NCBI GenBank assembly: GCA_026416955.1
Contig: JAOAEE010000013.1
Coordinates: 124,001 to 188,000, forward strand
Origin: Ignavibacteria bacterium
GTDB lineage: Bacteria > Bacteroidota > Ignavibacteria > Kapaibacteriales > UBA2268
Direction: 5' to 3'
Length of the DNA stretch: 64,000 nt
A program made the translations under genes and the position numbers. The notes beneath the pieces are model-generated. The model saw nothing but the letters and a program-made list of their open reading frames with translations. It was not told where the DNA came from and made no database searches. Shown here piece by piece: positions 1 to 10,066 of the stretch. Within the stretch, counting starts at the first letter, position 1. Every line of letters begins with the position of its first letter.

Positions 1-2
1 AA

Positions 3-584
3 TCAAATCTTGCACCAGCAAGTGCTCTTGCTGGTGGAGATGCTGGTATTGGTAGAACTGCTTCTTTCGACCTTGGAATTCTTTGGAAACCAAAGGAACT
101 TTATGTATTTGGAACAGATATTGGTAACATTTTCTCGCTTGGTTTAAACTTACAAAATGTAGGTCCGAAAATCACATATAGAAAAGAATCCGACCCAATA
201 CCAACAACTTTGAGAATTGGAACCGCTTTCAATATTTTGAAAGATGAATATAACGATTTAAAATTTGCATTAGACATTTCCAAACTTTTAGTTTACAGAA
301 CTGAACTCACAAGCGACCCAGTTCCAAAATCATTCATTACTGCTTGGAGAAATCCCGGTGTGGAACTTGCTTTCGGTGCAGAGTACTGGTACGAAAATCT
401 AATAGCATTGCGTGCTGGTTACTTCACTGAACCTTCCGCTCTTGGCAATAGAAAATATTGGAACTTTGGTGCTGGCTTGCGTTACGACATTTTCAGACTT
501 GACTTTAGTTTTATTAATACCATCGAAGAAAATCACCCCCTTGCAAATACAATGCGTTTCTCTCTGCTGATTGATTGGAAGTAA
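3..584 (+). CDS. PorV/PorQ (UPF0164)-family outer membrane protein, 5' partial (runs off left edge)
   Basis: Open frame from base 3 (SNLAPASALAGGDAGIGRTASFDLGILWKP...) continuous with the 210..584 ORF; beta-barrel-like repeats and ending ...FNTMRFSLLIDWK-type strand typical of PorV-like proteins. Confidence 0.7.
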   Translation, partial: SNLAPASALAGGDAGIGRTASFDLGILWKPKELYVFGTDIGNIFSLGLNLQNVGPKITYRKESDPIPTTLRIGTAFNILKDEYNDLKFALDISKLLVYRTELTSDPVPKSFITAWRNPGVELAFGAEYWYENLIALRAGYFTEPSALGNRKYWNFGAGLRYDIFRLDFSFINTIEENHPLANTMRFSLLIDWK

Positions 585-640
585 TTATCTACTTTTTTAA
601 TTCATTATTATTTTTAGTAAAATAATATACCAATAAAAAT

Positions 641-1021
641 TTATCTTAATAATTTCTGAATGGGTTCTTTATTCTGTTGTTTGCTTATATTATTTATTTT
701 GTGTACTGATTTTTGTTTATCCACTAAATGAAGCATAGCTAAAATTGGATGATACCGCAACATTCTTGGACCAGAAAAACGCATCACAGCTATAACCTTT
801 GCTCTCATCTCTTTTTTATAACAATGAATTGGACATTTATTACATACTGGTTTGAGGACAGAATAAGGACAATGTTCAATTCTGTCGATAGCATATCTTA
901 GTAGTTTTTCGCATTCGTTACATATTCTACCATTAGAATAGTGCTTAAATTTACAGAATAATTTTATCATTTTCTCAATTGTAAGCTTTTCGCGATATAG
1001 TCTCGAAAAGAGTAATTTCAT
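641..1021 (-). CDS. YgbA-like 'nitrous oxide-stimulated promoter' family protein
   Basis: Cys-rich motif C-x2-C...C-x3-C-x2-CPIHCYKKEMRAKVIAVMRFSGPRMLRYHPILAMLHLVD characteristic of the family. Confidence 0.75.
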   Translation of the reverse strand: MKLLFSRLYREKLTIEKMIKLFCKFKHYSNGRICNECEKLLRYAIDRIEHCPYSVLKPVCNKCPIHCYKKEMRAKVIAVMRFSGPRMLRYHPILAMLHLVDKQKSVHKINNISKQQNKEPIQKLLR

Positions 1022-1069
1022 ATAATTTTAGAAATAAAAAAAAGCAAAATAAGAATTTTTTATCTTATT

Positions 1070-1756
1070 TTAAACTAAGAGGTCAACTTTTCGTTTCAAA
1101 CTTTGAACCGATGGAGTTGGAATAATATCGTTATTATTGCGGGTTTCTTTGGATTGATGGGAACTATTTTGCTCGAAGTCAAGGTAGGTTTTGTAAACAC
1201 TTTTCAATTTATTTTGTTGTTTTGTTTTTTCCTCTAAAAGTTTTGCTCGCATTTGAGACTCAATATTCGAGGCTTGTTGAGCTACACTTCTATCTTGTGG
1301 TGATGGGTCTACAGGGGCAAGTGCAGCTCTACGAACTTGTTGCATTTTCTGTATAGCACCTTCAGGGTCATCTGGATTTACACTCATATCGATTTTTACT
1401 TCTCCAGCCACAGCATACTGCTTACCATCTGGTCCAATTTCATAGGTAAAAGTTGCTCCACCTCGAACAATTCCACCCCCAGCAGCTAAATGTGCCATTT
1501 CGTGTGCCCTGACTTTTGCATCAGTCTGTTTTAATTGCTCTACCCGCTTTTGTTCTTCGGGGGTAAGTTCCTTGGTTCCAAATTTACTTACTTGATTATT
1601 TTCCTTTTTTTGATTTGTACTTTGAGTGTTATCTTTAACATTAAAACCTATAGGAGTAACTTGGTCTTTTATAGGCGATACAATGTTTACACTTTCCCCG
1701 TCATAATTACGGGGAAAATTAGAAGAGTCCGCTACACTTACTCCTCTAATTTCCAT
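1070..1756 (-). CDS. SprA-related putative metalloprotease CJM1_0395-like family protein
   Basis: KVRAHEMAHLAAGGGIVRGGATFTYEIGPDGKQYAVAGEVKIDMS motif with HExxH-like HEMAH. Confidence 0.75.
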   Translation of the reverse strand: MEIRGVSVADSSNFPRNYDGESVNIVSPIKDQVTPIGFNVKDNTQSTNQKKENNQVSKFGTKELTPEEQKRVEQLKQTDAKVRAHEMAHLAAGGGIVRGGATFTYEIGPDGKQYAVAGEVKIDMSVNPDDPEGAIQKMQQVRRAALAPVDPSPQDRSVAQQASNIESQMRAKLLEEKTKQQNKLKSVYKTYLDFEQNSSHQSKETRNNNDIIPTPSVQSLKRKVDLLV

Positions 1757-1806
1757 TTTTTTTCTGCTTCATTACAATTAATTTATCGTCAAAATTTTAA
1801 AAAACT

Positions 1807-3210
1807 TTAAATATTTGGAGATTCATTATAAGCAACCGCTGCTGCTTCCATAATTGCTTCGCTTAATGTTGGATGTGGATGTATCGTTTTAATAAGGCTA
1901 TGAGCAGTAGCTTCAAGGTTTCGTGCCAAGGTAAGTTCGGCTACCATTTCTGTTACATCAGGACCAATTAAATGTGCCCCTAATATTTCTCCGTACTTAT
2001 TGTCGATTACAAGCTTTACAAACCCACGAGCTTCACCAATACCGTGTGCTTTCCCATTCGCTGTATATGGGAACTTTCCTATTCTAATATCAAAACCAGC
2101 CTCCTTTGCTTCCTTTTCTGTTAATCCTACGCTTGCAACTTGAGGTTGGCAATAAGTGCAACCGGGAATGTTCTTGTAATCAATTGGATGGGGATTTAAC
2201 CCAGCAATTTTTTCCACAGCAACAATTCCTTCAGCAGAAGCTTTATGTGCCAACCAGGGTGGGCCAGCAACATCTCCAATCGCATATATTCCTTCTATAT
2301 TTGTGCGCATAAATTCATCAACTTTAATGAACCCTTTTTCAATTTTAACACCAAGAGATTCTAAACCAATATTTTCAAGGTTCGCTTGTATGCCAATTGC
2401 ATTTAATGCATAATCAGAAGTTAATGTTTCCTCTTTGCCACCATCTTTAGAAACAACAATTTCGACCTTTGAATCTATTACCTTTGCAGAAATAACTTTC
2501 GTCTTAGTTAAAATTTTAATACCATCCTTCTTAAAATGGCGTTCGAGTTCTTTCGAAATTTCTTCATCTTCAACAGGCAAAATCCTATCCATCATTTCCA
2601 CCAAAGTGACCTTCGAACCAAAAGAACTAAAAAAGTAAGCAAATTCGACACCAATAGCCCCAGCGCCCATTATGACTATTTCCTTAGGTATCTCTTTCAA
2701 AACCATTGCTTCTTTGCTTGTCAATATTTTTTCACCATCTACTTCAATTCCGGGGAACATTCGGGGCCTTGCACCAGTAGCAATAATCGTATGATTAGAA
2801 TTAATCACATCGGTAACATTTCCATTTTCATCAAAAACTTCAATTATGTTTTTATCTTTAAATTTTCCCCAACCTTTTATCAACTGCACTTTGTATTTCT
2901 TGAAAAGAAAAGATACACCGTTCGACATTCTATTAGCTACTTCCCTGCTTCTTTTAATAACATTTTCGAAATCGACGGAATAATCATTAATGTTAAATCC
3001 AAAGTTTTGGGCTTCTTTGATAAAATGTGCATACTCTGCACTTTTCAAAAGAGCCTTGGTAGGTATACAACCCCAATTCAAGCATACCCCTCCTAATTCA
3101 CTTTTTTCAACACAAATAGTTTTCAAGCCAAGTTGCGAAGCACGAACTGCCGCAACATATCCTCCTGGTCCGGAACCAATAACAACAACATCTGCAGTAT
3201 GCTTATTCAT
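1807..3210 (-). CDS. lpd: Dihydrolipoyl dehydrogenase
   Basis: GSGPGGYVAAVRA FAD motif, GGVCLNWGCIPTKALL redox-active disulfide, C-terminal HPHPTLSEA; start chosen at MNKHTAD behind SD AGGAGG. Confidence 0.95.
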   Translation of the reverse strand: MNKHTADVVVIGSGPGGYVAAVRASQLGLKTICVEKSELGGVCLNWGCIPTKALLKSAEYAHFIKEAQNFGFNINDYSVDFENVIKRSREVANRMSNGVSFLFKKYKVQLIKGWGKFKDKNIIEVFDENGNVTDVINSNHTIIATGARPRMFPGIEVDGEKILTSKEAMVLKEIPKEIVIMGAGAIGVEFAYFFSSFGSKVTLVEMMDRILPVEDEEISKELERHFKKDGIKILTKTKVISAKVIDSKVEIVVSKDGGKEETLTSDYALNAIGIQANLENIGLESLGVKIEKGFIKVDEFMRTNIEGIYAIGDVAGPPWLAHKASAEGIVAVEKIAGLNPHPIDYKNIPGCTYCQPQVASVGLTEKEAKEAGFDIRIGKFPYTANGKAHGIGEARGFVKLVIDNKYGEILGAHLIGPDVTEMVAELTLARNLEATAHSLIKTIHPHPTLSEAIMEAAAVAYNESPNI

Positions 3211-3264
3211 ATTTCCTCCTGTATTCAAAAAAATAATAATGACGATATTAATTCAACATAAATT

Positions 3265-4119
3265 TTATTCCTTCAAAGCACCTTGTATTAAGCCTTTGAT
3301 TATTTGTTTTTGAAAAACTGCAAACAAAACCAATATAGGTAAAGCAGAAAATGATGCTCCAGCCATTAAATGTCCCCAATCAATTGATTGTTTGCCAAGG
3401 TAAAATGCTAAACCAACCGGCAAGGTTCTAATACTATCTTCGTTTGTTAAAATAAATGGAAAAAGAAAGGAATTCCAATTCGTTAAAAAGATATATATCC
3501 CAAGGACAGTGAAAATAGGTTTGCACAACGGAATAACAATTTTGAAAATAATCTTCCAATCGGAACAACCATCCACTTTCGCAGATTCTTCTATTTCAAT
3601 AGGTATCTGTTGTATATATTGTTTCACCATAAAAATTCCAAAGGGAGTAACTAACCAAGGGAAAATCAGAGCATAATATGTATTTATCCAACCAAAATCA
3701 ACAATCAAACGGTAAAGTGGTATCATCACAATGTGTTGGGGAACAATCATTATTCCTAAGATAGTAAAAAAAATAAACTTATTCAAAGCGAATTTCTTTC
3801 GCTCAAGAGCATAAGCAACCAAAAAGGAAAAAAATAAATTTCCCAATGTAACAAATATCCCAACTACTAAAGAATTAATAAAATAGATAAGAAAAGAATC
3901 GCTTTTAAATGCATCTATATAATTATTAAAACTAAATTTTGAAAAAAGTAATTCAAAAAAATCAGAATATCGCTCGGGAAATTCCTTTAAAGATAGAAGA
4001 AACATCCAAAACAATGGAAAAATCATAAAAAAAGTTAAAATCCCTAAAAAAAAATAAACCAACAAGGATTTGAGTTTCTTATAGGTTATATAAAAAATAC
4101 TATTCTTGATAATTCGCAT
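3265..4119 (-). CDS. Carbohydrate ABC transporter permease (MalG-type)
   Basis: Multiple TM segments and EAA loop EESAKVDGCSDWKIIFKIVIPLCKP; start trimmed to MRIIKNS, giving a 20-nt overlap with dacB. Confidence 0.85.
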   Translation of the reverse strand: MRIIKNSIFYITYKKLKSLLVYFFLGILTFFMIFPLFWMFLLSLKEFPERYSDFFELLFSKFSFNNYIDAFKSDSFLIYFINSLVVGIFVTLGNLFFSFLVAYALERKKFALNKFIFFTILGIMIVPQHIVMIPLYRLIVDFGWINTYYALIFPWLVTPFGIFMVKQYIQQIPIEIEESAKVDGCSDWKIIFKIVIPLCKPIFTVLGIYIFLTNWNSFLFPFILTNEDSIRTLPVGLAFYLGKQSIDWGHLMAGASFSALPILVLFAVFQKQIIKGLIQGALKE

Positions 4120-5710
4120 AGAAAAATTCTGAAAGAATAATACACAATTCGTCTTCAATTTTTTTAAACTGAAAAGCTTTTTCGCCGTTATACATAAAGA
4201 CAAATGCAAGCCGCTCATTATCTCGAGTTTTCACATAACCAGCAAGACCGCTTGCATTGGAATGAGTTCCAGTTTTTGCAAAAACTTTTCCTTGCGCAGA
4301 AGTTCCTAACATTCTCACCTTGAGTGTCCCGTCGTAACCAGCTACCGATAGAAGAGTATCAAGAAACGAAATATTTGGATTTCGCTTAGCATTTATAAGA
4401 ATTTGTATTATAGATTCGGGAGAAAATCGATTTCGTCGGGACAACCCAGAGCCATCAAACATTTTGCACTCTACGCAAGGCACCTTCAAACTGTCAAGCA
4501 ATGAAAAAATGTACCTAACAGCCTCTTTGCTATTGCTAGTCATTCTTTTTTCGACAGCACCAATTATTTTAAAAACAGTTTCAGCAAGATAATTATCGCT
4601 TTCTTTGTTCATTTCTTTCAAAATATCAACAATATTTCTCGAAACAAGAGCAATTAATTGTGACTTTTCGAATGGAACGTTAGCAATACCAAAATTACCT
4701 GCAATTTCTATCCCGTCGGTTTCCAACCTCTTCTTTAAAGCACTTGCAACAACCAATGGCGGATTTTCCATAAAAAATTCATAAGTTTTTGTTGTGCCAG
4801 CACTTAACCCCCCAGAAATATAAATTGCTTGCAAACCATTCTTATCAATCTCGGAGGTAACCTTAAATGCTTTCCTACTGACATCCTCGCGTGATTGAGG
4901 TGGTCTTCTCTGTGCCAAAATTGGTTTCCCACCGTATTTGATATTATCAGCATCTTCATCTTTTATCCTATTTCCTAAACTTCTGCTAACTTTAGCAGTA
5001 TTATATACCTTTATAGCATCTGTCGATGGAAAAATTTGCACATTTACACTCCTACCATAAATCGAACCTGCAGTAACAATTACTTTAACGATATTTTTCT
5101 GAATTGAGATCGAAGTAATTGGTTGCGTTTTTTGAACAACGTCAAAATCCCCACTATATACAAATCTATCTGTTTGGCTGTCGAAAAAAGATGGGTCTGC
5201 ATAAATGCTCCCTTTTATTTTCTTAATACCAAATTGTTTAATTCTATCGACAATTTCGTCCAAATCGGAAATGGAAAAAAGAGCATCACCAGTTCCATAG
5301 ATATATAAATTACCTTCTAATACACCATTTTTTATTTCGCCATCTGAATAAATAAAAGTCTTCACTTTATAATCTTTTCCGAGTTTGCTCAGAGCAGCAA
5401 AAGTTGTAAAAAGCTTAGTTAAAGAAGCAGGAATAAAATAGGAATCAATATTATGTCGAAAATAAAATTCATTTTTATCCAAAGAATAAACAACAATTCC
5501 ATAATTGGTTTTGTTATCATTAAAATTTTTTAATACCTCGTAAATTTGTCGCCTAAGAAAATTAATCGACTTTAAAGAATCTTCGCTCGTAAAAACATTT
5601 CTCTGCGAGTAAAGATAATTAGTACTTGAAATATTAAAAAATTGAAAAACAATAAGAATTAGTAACAACCCAACTGCAATTTTAATTAACTTTGACTTCA
5701 ATAGTTTCAT
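4100..5710 (-). CDS. dacB: D-alanyl-D-alanine carboxypeptidase/endopeptidase (PBP4 family)
   Basis: SxxK (PASLTKLF), SxN (SDNYLAE), KTG (KTGTHSN) motifs. Confidence 0.88.
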   Translation of the reverse strand: MKLLKSKLIKIAVGLLLILIVFQFFNISSTNYLYSQRNVFTSEDSLKSINFLRRQIYEVLKNFNDNKTNYGIVVYSLDKNEFYFRHNIDSYFIPASLTKLFTTFAALSKLGKDYKVKTFIYSDGEIKNGVLEGNLYIYGTGDALFSISDLDEIVDRIKQFGIKKIKGSIYADPSFFDSQTDRFVYSGDFDVVQKTQPITSISIQKNIVKVIVTAGSIYGRSVNVQIFPSTDAIKVYNTAKVSRSLGNRIKDEDADNIKYGGKPILAQRRPPQSREDVSRKAFKVTSEIDKNGLQAIYISGGLSAGTTKTYEFFMENPPLVVASALKKRLETDGIEIAGNFGIANVPFEKSQLIALVSRNIVDILKEMNKESDNYLAETVFKIIGAVEKRMTSNSKEAVRYIFSLLDSLKVPCVECKMFDGSGLSRRNRFSPESIIQILINAKRNPNISFLDTLLSVAGYDGTLKVRMLGTSAQGKVFAKTGTHSNASGLAGYVKTRDNERLAFVFMYNGEKAFQFKKIEDELCIILSEFFYANYQE

Positions 5711-5722
5711 AGCATTTCGTTA

Positions 5723-6697
5723 TTAGTTGAAAATAGATACTTTTTCAATGTAATTCGATAAAAATGAAAGAATGTTTTTTTCGAAGTTCTTAATACTAAC
5801 ATCGAACCAATTAATAAAGTTGACCTTTTTGAACCAAGTAATTTGTCGTTTTGCAAACCTGCGGGTATTTCTTTGTATTAACTCTAGAGCCTCAGTTTCT
5901 GACAATCGCCCAAACAAATAATCAATCGTTTCTTTATAACCAACACTTTTCAAAGAATTTAATTCTGGGGAATAACCTAAATTTAAAATTTTCTTCACTT
6001 CATCAACTAAACCAATGTCCCACATTCTTTTAACCCTTTGGTTGATAATTGAATACAAATAATCTCTGTTGCAAATCAATCCAACATAAATCGTATTGAA
6101 ATTGGGTTTTCTATGGAATGTTCTTCTATAAATTGAAATTGGAATTCCCTTTAAAAGATAAAACTCAAGTGCTCGAATAAGCCGAACATAATTCTTGTCT
6201 GGATACAAACTTGCTGTTTCTGGGTCAACTTCTTGCAACTTTGAGTAAAGTGCTTCTTTACTTAAAAAAGACAGTTCTTTTCGAATCTTTTGTGCTTTTA
6301 TTTTGTCTTCGTAAGTATAAGGTTCTTCAAAAAAGCCTTCGCACAATGCCTTTATGTATAAACCCGAACCACCAACGATAATAGGTATTTTCCTTTTACT
6401 GAATATCTCGTTAACGACATTTTCGGCATCTTTCCCAAATTGCCCAGCACTGTAATAGTCATCTGGATTACAAATATCAATAAAATAATGAGGAACAATT
6501 TTCCTCTCCTCAAGGGTAGGTTTTGCCGTTCCAATATCCAAATATTTATAAACTTGCCTAGAATCGGCCGAAACAATTTCGATTGGTAAATGTTCAGCAA
6601 AAAATAAAGAAAGCCTAGTTTTTCCTATCGCAGTTGGTCCGACTATTGCTATTGCAATTTTTTTTTCAATACACTCTTCAAAGGGGATACTCACCAT
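5723..6697 (-). CDS. miaA: tRNA dimethylallyltransferase
   Basis: P-loop IVGPTAIGKTRLS, SADSRQVYKYLDIGTAKP, NTRRFAKRQITWFKK; start trimmed to MVSIPFEE to reduce overlap with pcm. Confidence 0.93.
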   Translation of the reverse strand: MVSIPFEECIEKKIAIAIVGPTAIGKTRLSLFFAEHLPIEIVSADSRQVYKYLDIGTAKPTLEERKIVPHYFIDICNPDDYYSAGQFGKDAENVVNEIFSKRKIPIIVGGSGLYIKALCEGFFEEPYTYEDKIKAQKIRKELSFLSKEALYSKLQEVDPETASLYPDKNYVRLIRALEFYLLKGIPISIYRRTFHRKPNFNTIYVGLICNRDYLYSIINQRVKRMWDIGLVDEVKKILNLGYSPELNSLKSVGYKETIDYLFGRLSETEALELIQRNTRRFAKRQITWFKKVNFINWFDVSIKNFEKNILSFLSNYIEKVSIFN

Positions 6698-7361
6698 TTG
6701 CCCATCCCTTTTCGCCAATCAGAGGAACAAATTTAAAGTAATGCTCTTGCTCTTGTTTATATTGGTCTTCACCAATTTTTGTGATAATATACATTGCTTG
6801 ATAGGAACGGTCGCCTACCGGTATTACTAAACGTCCATTTATAGAAAGTTGTTCAAGCAACGGTTCGGGTACTTTGGGTGCAGCAGCAGTAACAATTATT
6901 CCATCATAAGGAGCAAATTCTTTCCACCCCAAGGTTCCATCGCCCCATTTAGAATTTACATCCACCCCTAACATTTCAAACATTTTTTTTGCTTTAATAT
7001 GCAATTCATATATTCTCTCTACTGTATAAACCCTCATTCCCATCAAATAAAGAAGTGTTGCTTGATAACCACTTCCTGTACCAATTTCTAATACTTTGCT
7101 CCCCTCTTTCAAATTTAAACACTGGGTCATAAATGCTACTGTATATGGTTGCGAAATTGTTTGATTACAATCAATTGGCAAAGCAACATCTTCGTAGGCT
7201 TGTAAAACAAATGTTGGGTCGACAAATAACTCTCGGGGTATTTTGTTCATTGCAGAAAGGATTCTCTCGTCTTTGATACCGCGTTGTCGAAGTCTATCGA
7301 CAAGCTGAAACCTTGCTTCTTTAAACTTATTATAATCTGGATAGTTCAATTTTAATTCCAT
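6678..7361 (-). CDS. pcm: Protein-L-isoaspartate O-methyltransferase
   Basis: SQPYTVAFMTQ, VLEIGTGSGYQATLL, IVTAAAPKVPEPLLEQL. Confidence 0.93.
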   Translation of the reverse strand: MELKLNYPDYNKFKEARFQLVDRLRQRGIKDERILSAMNKIPRELFVDPTFVLQAYEDVALPIDCNQTISQPYTVAFMTQCLNLKEGSKVLEIGTGSGYQATLLYLMGMRVYTVERIYELHIKAKKMFEMLGVDVNSKWGDGTLGWKEFAPYDGIIVTAAAPKVPEPLLEQLSINGRLVIPVGDRSYQAMYIITKIGEDQYKQEQEHYFKFVPLIGEKGWANGEYPL

Positions 7362-7364
7362 ACC

Positions 7365-8129
7365 TTACGAAAGTTTTTCACTTAGAATTGACTCAATCTT
7401 ATTTCTTGGAATATTTAATTCCAACTTACCAGAAATTGCAATAGAAATACCTCCAGTTTCTTCGGAAACGACCAACACTAAAGCATCTGTTTGTTCAGCC
7501 AAACCCAAAGCGGCTAAATGCCGAGTTCCAAGCAATTTCCCATCGACCTTAGTAACATTGGATAAAGGTAAAATACATTTTGCATACATAATTGTAGAAC
7601 CATCTATCAAAATTGCTCCATCGTGCAAAGGGGATTTTGGATTAAAAATCGACAATATTAAATCCCGCGATACGGGCGCACCAATTGGAACCCCAGTGTT
7701 TATGTTCATTTCAATATTTTGGGAACGAACAAAAACTATCAGACCACCAATATGGTTCTCCGACATTTCTTTTACAGCAGATATAACCTCATCTATTGTC
7801 TTATTTAAATTTGTACGCAAGAAAAATCTCAGCCCGGGTAAAGAAGAAAGTTTAAGAAGAACCCGTCTAAGTTCAGGTTGAAACAAAATAATGAAAGCAA
7901 GCAACCATACGCTCATCAACGCTTTAAGAAGCCAATTTACTGCACGAAGGCTAATCAATTCGGAAATAAATGTCATTACAATCATCAGAACAAGAACAAA
8001 TAGAATTTGAACAGCAACCGTATCCTTTAATAGTTTATACAACCAAAGAAAAATAACAAACAAAAGGCCTAAATCAATTAAATCGAGTAAGGTAATGGAA
8101 ATGAACCCAATTTTGAATATCTCGAACAT
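7365..8129 (-). CDS. cdaA: Diadenylate cyclase CdaA (c-di-AMP synthase)
   Basis: Three N-terminal TM helices, DAC-domain motifs DGAILIDG and GTRHLAALGLAE. Confidence 0.92.
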   Translation of the reverse strand: MFEIFKIGFISITLLDLIDLGLLFVIFLWLYKLLKDTVAVQILFVLVLMIVMTFISELISLRAVNWLLKALMSVWLLAFIILFQPELRRVLLKLSSLPGLRFFLRTNLNKTIDEVISAVKEMSENHIGGLIVFVRSQNIEMNINTGVPIGAPVSRDLILSIFNPKSPLHDGAILIDGSTIMYAKCILPLSNVTKVDGKLLGTRHLAALGLAEQTDALVLVVSEETGGISIAISGKLELNIPRNKIESILSEKLS

Positions 8130-8132
8130 AAA

Positions 8133-9143
8133 TTACTGTCGTTTCTCTTTGTTGTTGGACTTTGCTTGCTGTTTGTTTTCGGCTTCTTCCTGATATGCTT
8201 TGATGATTTTTGCAACTAATTTGTGGCGAACCACATCTCGTTCATCGAAGTAAACGAAACCAATTCCTTCAATATTTTGCAACAACTTGTTAGCATTTAT
8301 CAAACCACACTCTTCGGGATTTTGCAGGTCGATTTGAGTAATGTCGCCAGTTACAATAACTTTCGAGTTATTTCCCATTCTTGTAAGGAACATCTTCATT
8401 TGTGTTACAGTTGCGTTCTGTGCCTCGTCCAAAATAATAAAAGCATTACTTAAAGTTCTACCTCTCATATAAGCAAGCGGAATAATTTCAATAATATTAT
8501 TTTCAGAATAAGCTTTTAATTTTTCTGCACTGAGCATATAATAAAGAGCATCAGTCAAGGGCTTTAGATATGGGTCGAGTTTCTCCTTTAAATCTCCCGG
8601 CAAGAAACCTAAAGATTCACCAGTTTCAACTGCAGGGCGAGAAAGAATAATTTTTTCTACTTTATTTTTTTTCAATTCAGCAAGAGCCATTGCAACGGCT
8701 AAAAAGGTCTTTCCAGTACCAGCAGGACCTATTGCAAAAACAATATCATTTTCGGTAACTTTTTGGATATATTCTAATTGCTTAGCTGTCTTGGTTTTTA
8801 TGGGTCCTTTTACACTATGATAAACAACAATTTCATAGGATTTTGCACCTTTTGCCGAACTCGTTGAATATTTTGCTTCATCTTCGCTTAACAATTCTAA
8901 AACTGTTGCTAAATCATTCTCCGAAACTGTTCCGCTTCTTTTATGAATATATCCAAGCTCTTTAAAAATGGCCTCGATAGATTTAATTTCGCTAGGGTTA
9001 CCTTTCAGTATTATATTGCTACCCCTTAAAGTAATAAGAGTGTGGAATTTATTTTCTATTGCTTGTAATAATTGGTCGTTGTATCCTATAAAGTATAAAA
9101 AATCTTTATCTTCTAAGTGAATAGTTTTTTCTGTTTGTTCCAT
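8133..9143 (-). CDS. phoH: PhoH family ATPase
   Basis: FAIGPAGTGKTFLAVAMA Walker A, LSRPAVETGESLGFLPGDLKEKLDPYLKPL, FIILDEAQNAT. Confidence 0.93.
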   Translation of the reverse strand: MEQTEKTIHLEDKDFLYFIGYNDQLLQAIENKFHTLITLRGSNIILKGNPSEIKSIEAIFKELGYIHKRSGTVSENDLATVLELLSEDEAKYSTSSAKGAKSYEIVVYHSVKGPIKTKTAKQLEYIQKVTENDIVFAIGPAGTGKTFLAVAMALAELKKNKVEKIILSRPAVETGESLGFLPGDLKEKLDPYLKPLTDALYYMLSAEKLKAYSENNIIEIIPLAYMRGRTLSNAFIILDEAQNATVTQMKMFLTRMGNNSKVIVTGDITQIDLQNPEECGLINANKLLQNIEGIGFVYFDERDVVRHKLVAKIIKAYQEEAENKQQAKSNNKEKRQ

Positions 9144-9171
9144 TTCTCCTTTAATTTATTAAACATAAATA

Positions 9172-9204
9172 CAAAAGCCCCAATCGAAAGCGACGGGGCT
9201 TTTG
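9172..9204 (-). terminator. Intrinsic terminator-like hairpin downstream of the LysM gene
   Basis: CAAAAGCCCC aa-TCG-AAAG-CGA-c GGGGCTTTTG inverted repeat with A/T-rich flank. Confidence 0.75.
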
Positions 9205-9227
9205 ATAATTTGTTTTCCGAATATGAA

Positions 9228-10040
9228 CTATTTCTTAACACCAGTCTCTTTCTCTTCACCTTGTTTCTTTTGTTCTTCAATAGCTTGCCTTTTCATTCTC
9301 CAATACTTTCGTTCTGCTTTTATTTCATCTGTAGTTTTTGGTCCTGGTGCCGGGATTACTAACTGTTGTCCTGGATAAATAAGGTCGGGGTTCTTAATTA
9401 TGTTAGTGTTTGCTTGCCAAATTCTTGACCACATAAATGGGTCGCCAAAAATTTCAACTTTACCAGCAATGTTCCACAAGCAATCCCTGTTTTCTGCCCA
9501 AGTACCAACAGTATAGGTTTTTACTCTTCTTTCACGATACAATCCACGGATGTCCGATGCTAAAGAAATAATTTTATTATAGAATTCAGGAAGTATAGAA
9601 AGTTTATTCATTCTTAACTTATTCAACGAGGCTTCCAACTCTTCAACTTCTTTCCTTCTATCGGCCAGTTCGTCGTTCGAAAGTCTTTGCATTTCTCGGA
9701 CTTTACCTTCAATTTGGCCAAGTTTTTGCCTAAAGTTTTCAACATCATCTTTTGTATAAGGTTTTCCAGTTTCTGGATTAATTCCAAGTAGCCCCAAATA
9801 GCCATCCAGACAATCTTTTAGTCTTTTATTTGTTAGGTCGAGTTCTTGCTTAACTTTTTCAACATCATTTTCTAAAGCTTGAAGTTTCGATTGCAAATCG
9901 TTAACAATATTTTGAAACTCCAAAATACGCTGCTTGGCTTCCTCTTTGGTCAATTCCTCGTCGGGTTTCTGAGAAAAAGATAAAGAATAGGAAATGCATA
10001 CTACCAATAATAAACCCAAAATTTTCATTATTTTTTTCAT
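9228..10040 (-). CDS. Coiled-coil, LysM-domain secreted protein
   Basis: Signal peptide MKKIMKILGLLLVVCISYSLSFS; long coiled coil; LysM-like DCLWNIAGKVEIFGDPFMWSRIWQANTNIIKNPDLIYPGQQLVIP. Confidence 0.85.
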   Translation of the reverse strand: MKKIMKILGLLLVVCISYSLSFSQKPDEELTKEEAKQRILEFQNIVNDLQSKLQALENDVEKVKQELDLTNKRLKDCLDGYLGLLGINPETGKPYTKDDVENFRQKLGQIEGKVREMQRLSNDELADRRKEVEELEASLNKLRMNKLSILPEFYNKIISLASDIRGLYRERRVKTYTVGTWAENRDCLWNIAGKVEIFGDPFMWSRIWQANTNIIKNPDLIYPGQQLVIPAPGPKTTDEIKAERKYWRMKRQAIEEQKKQGEEKETGVKK

Positions 10041-10066
10041 AACCATAACCTCCATTTTTCTGAATT

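Noticed and set aside
4120-4218. Extended N-terminus of the ABC permease ORF (start 4218)
   Set aside because: Would overlap dacB by ~120 nt and lacks a membrane-protein N-terminus; MRIIKNS at 4119 fits better.
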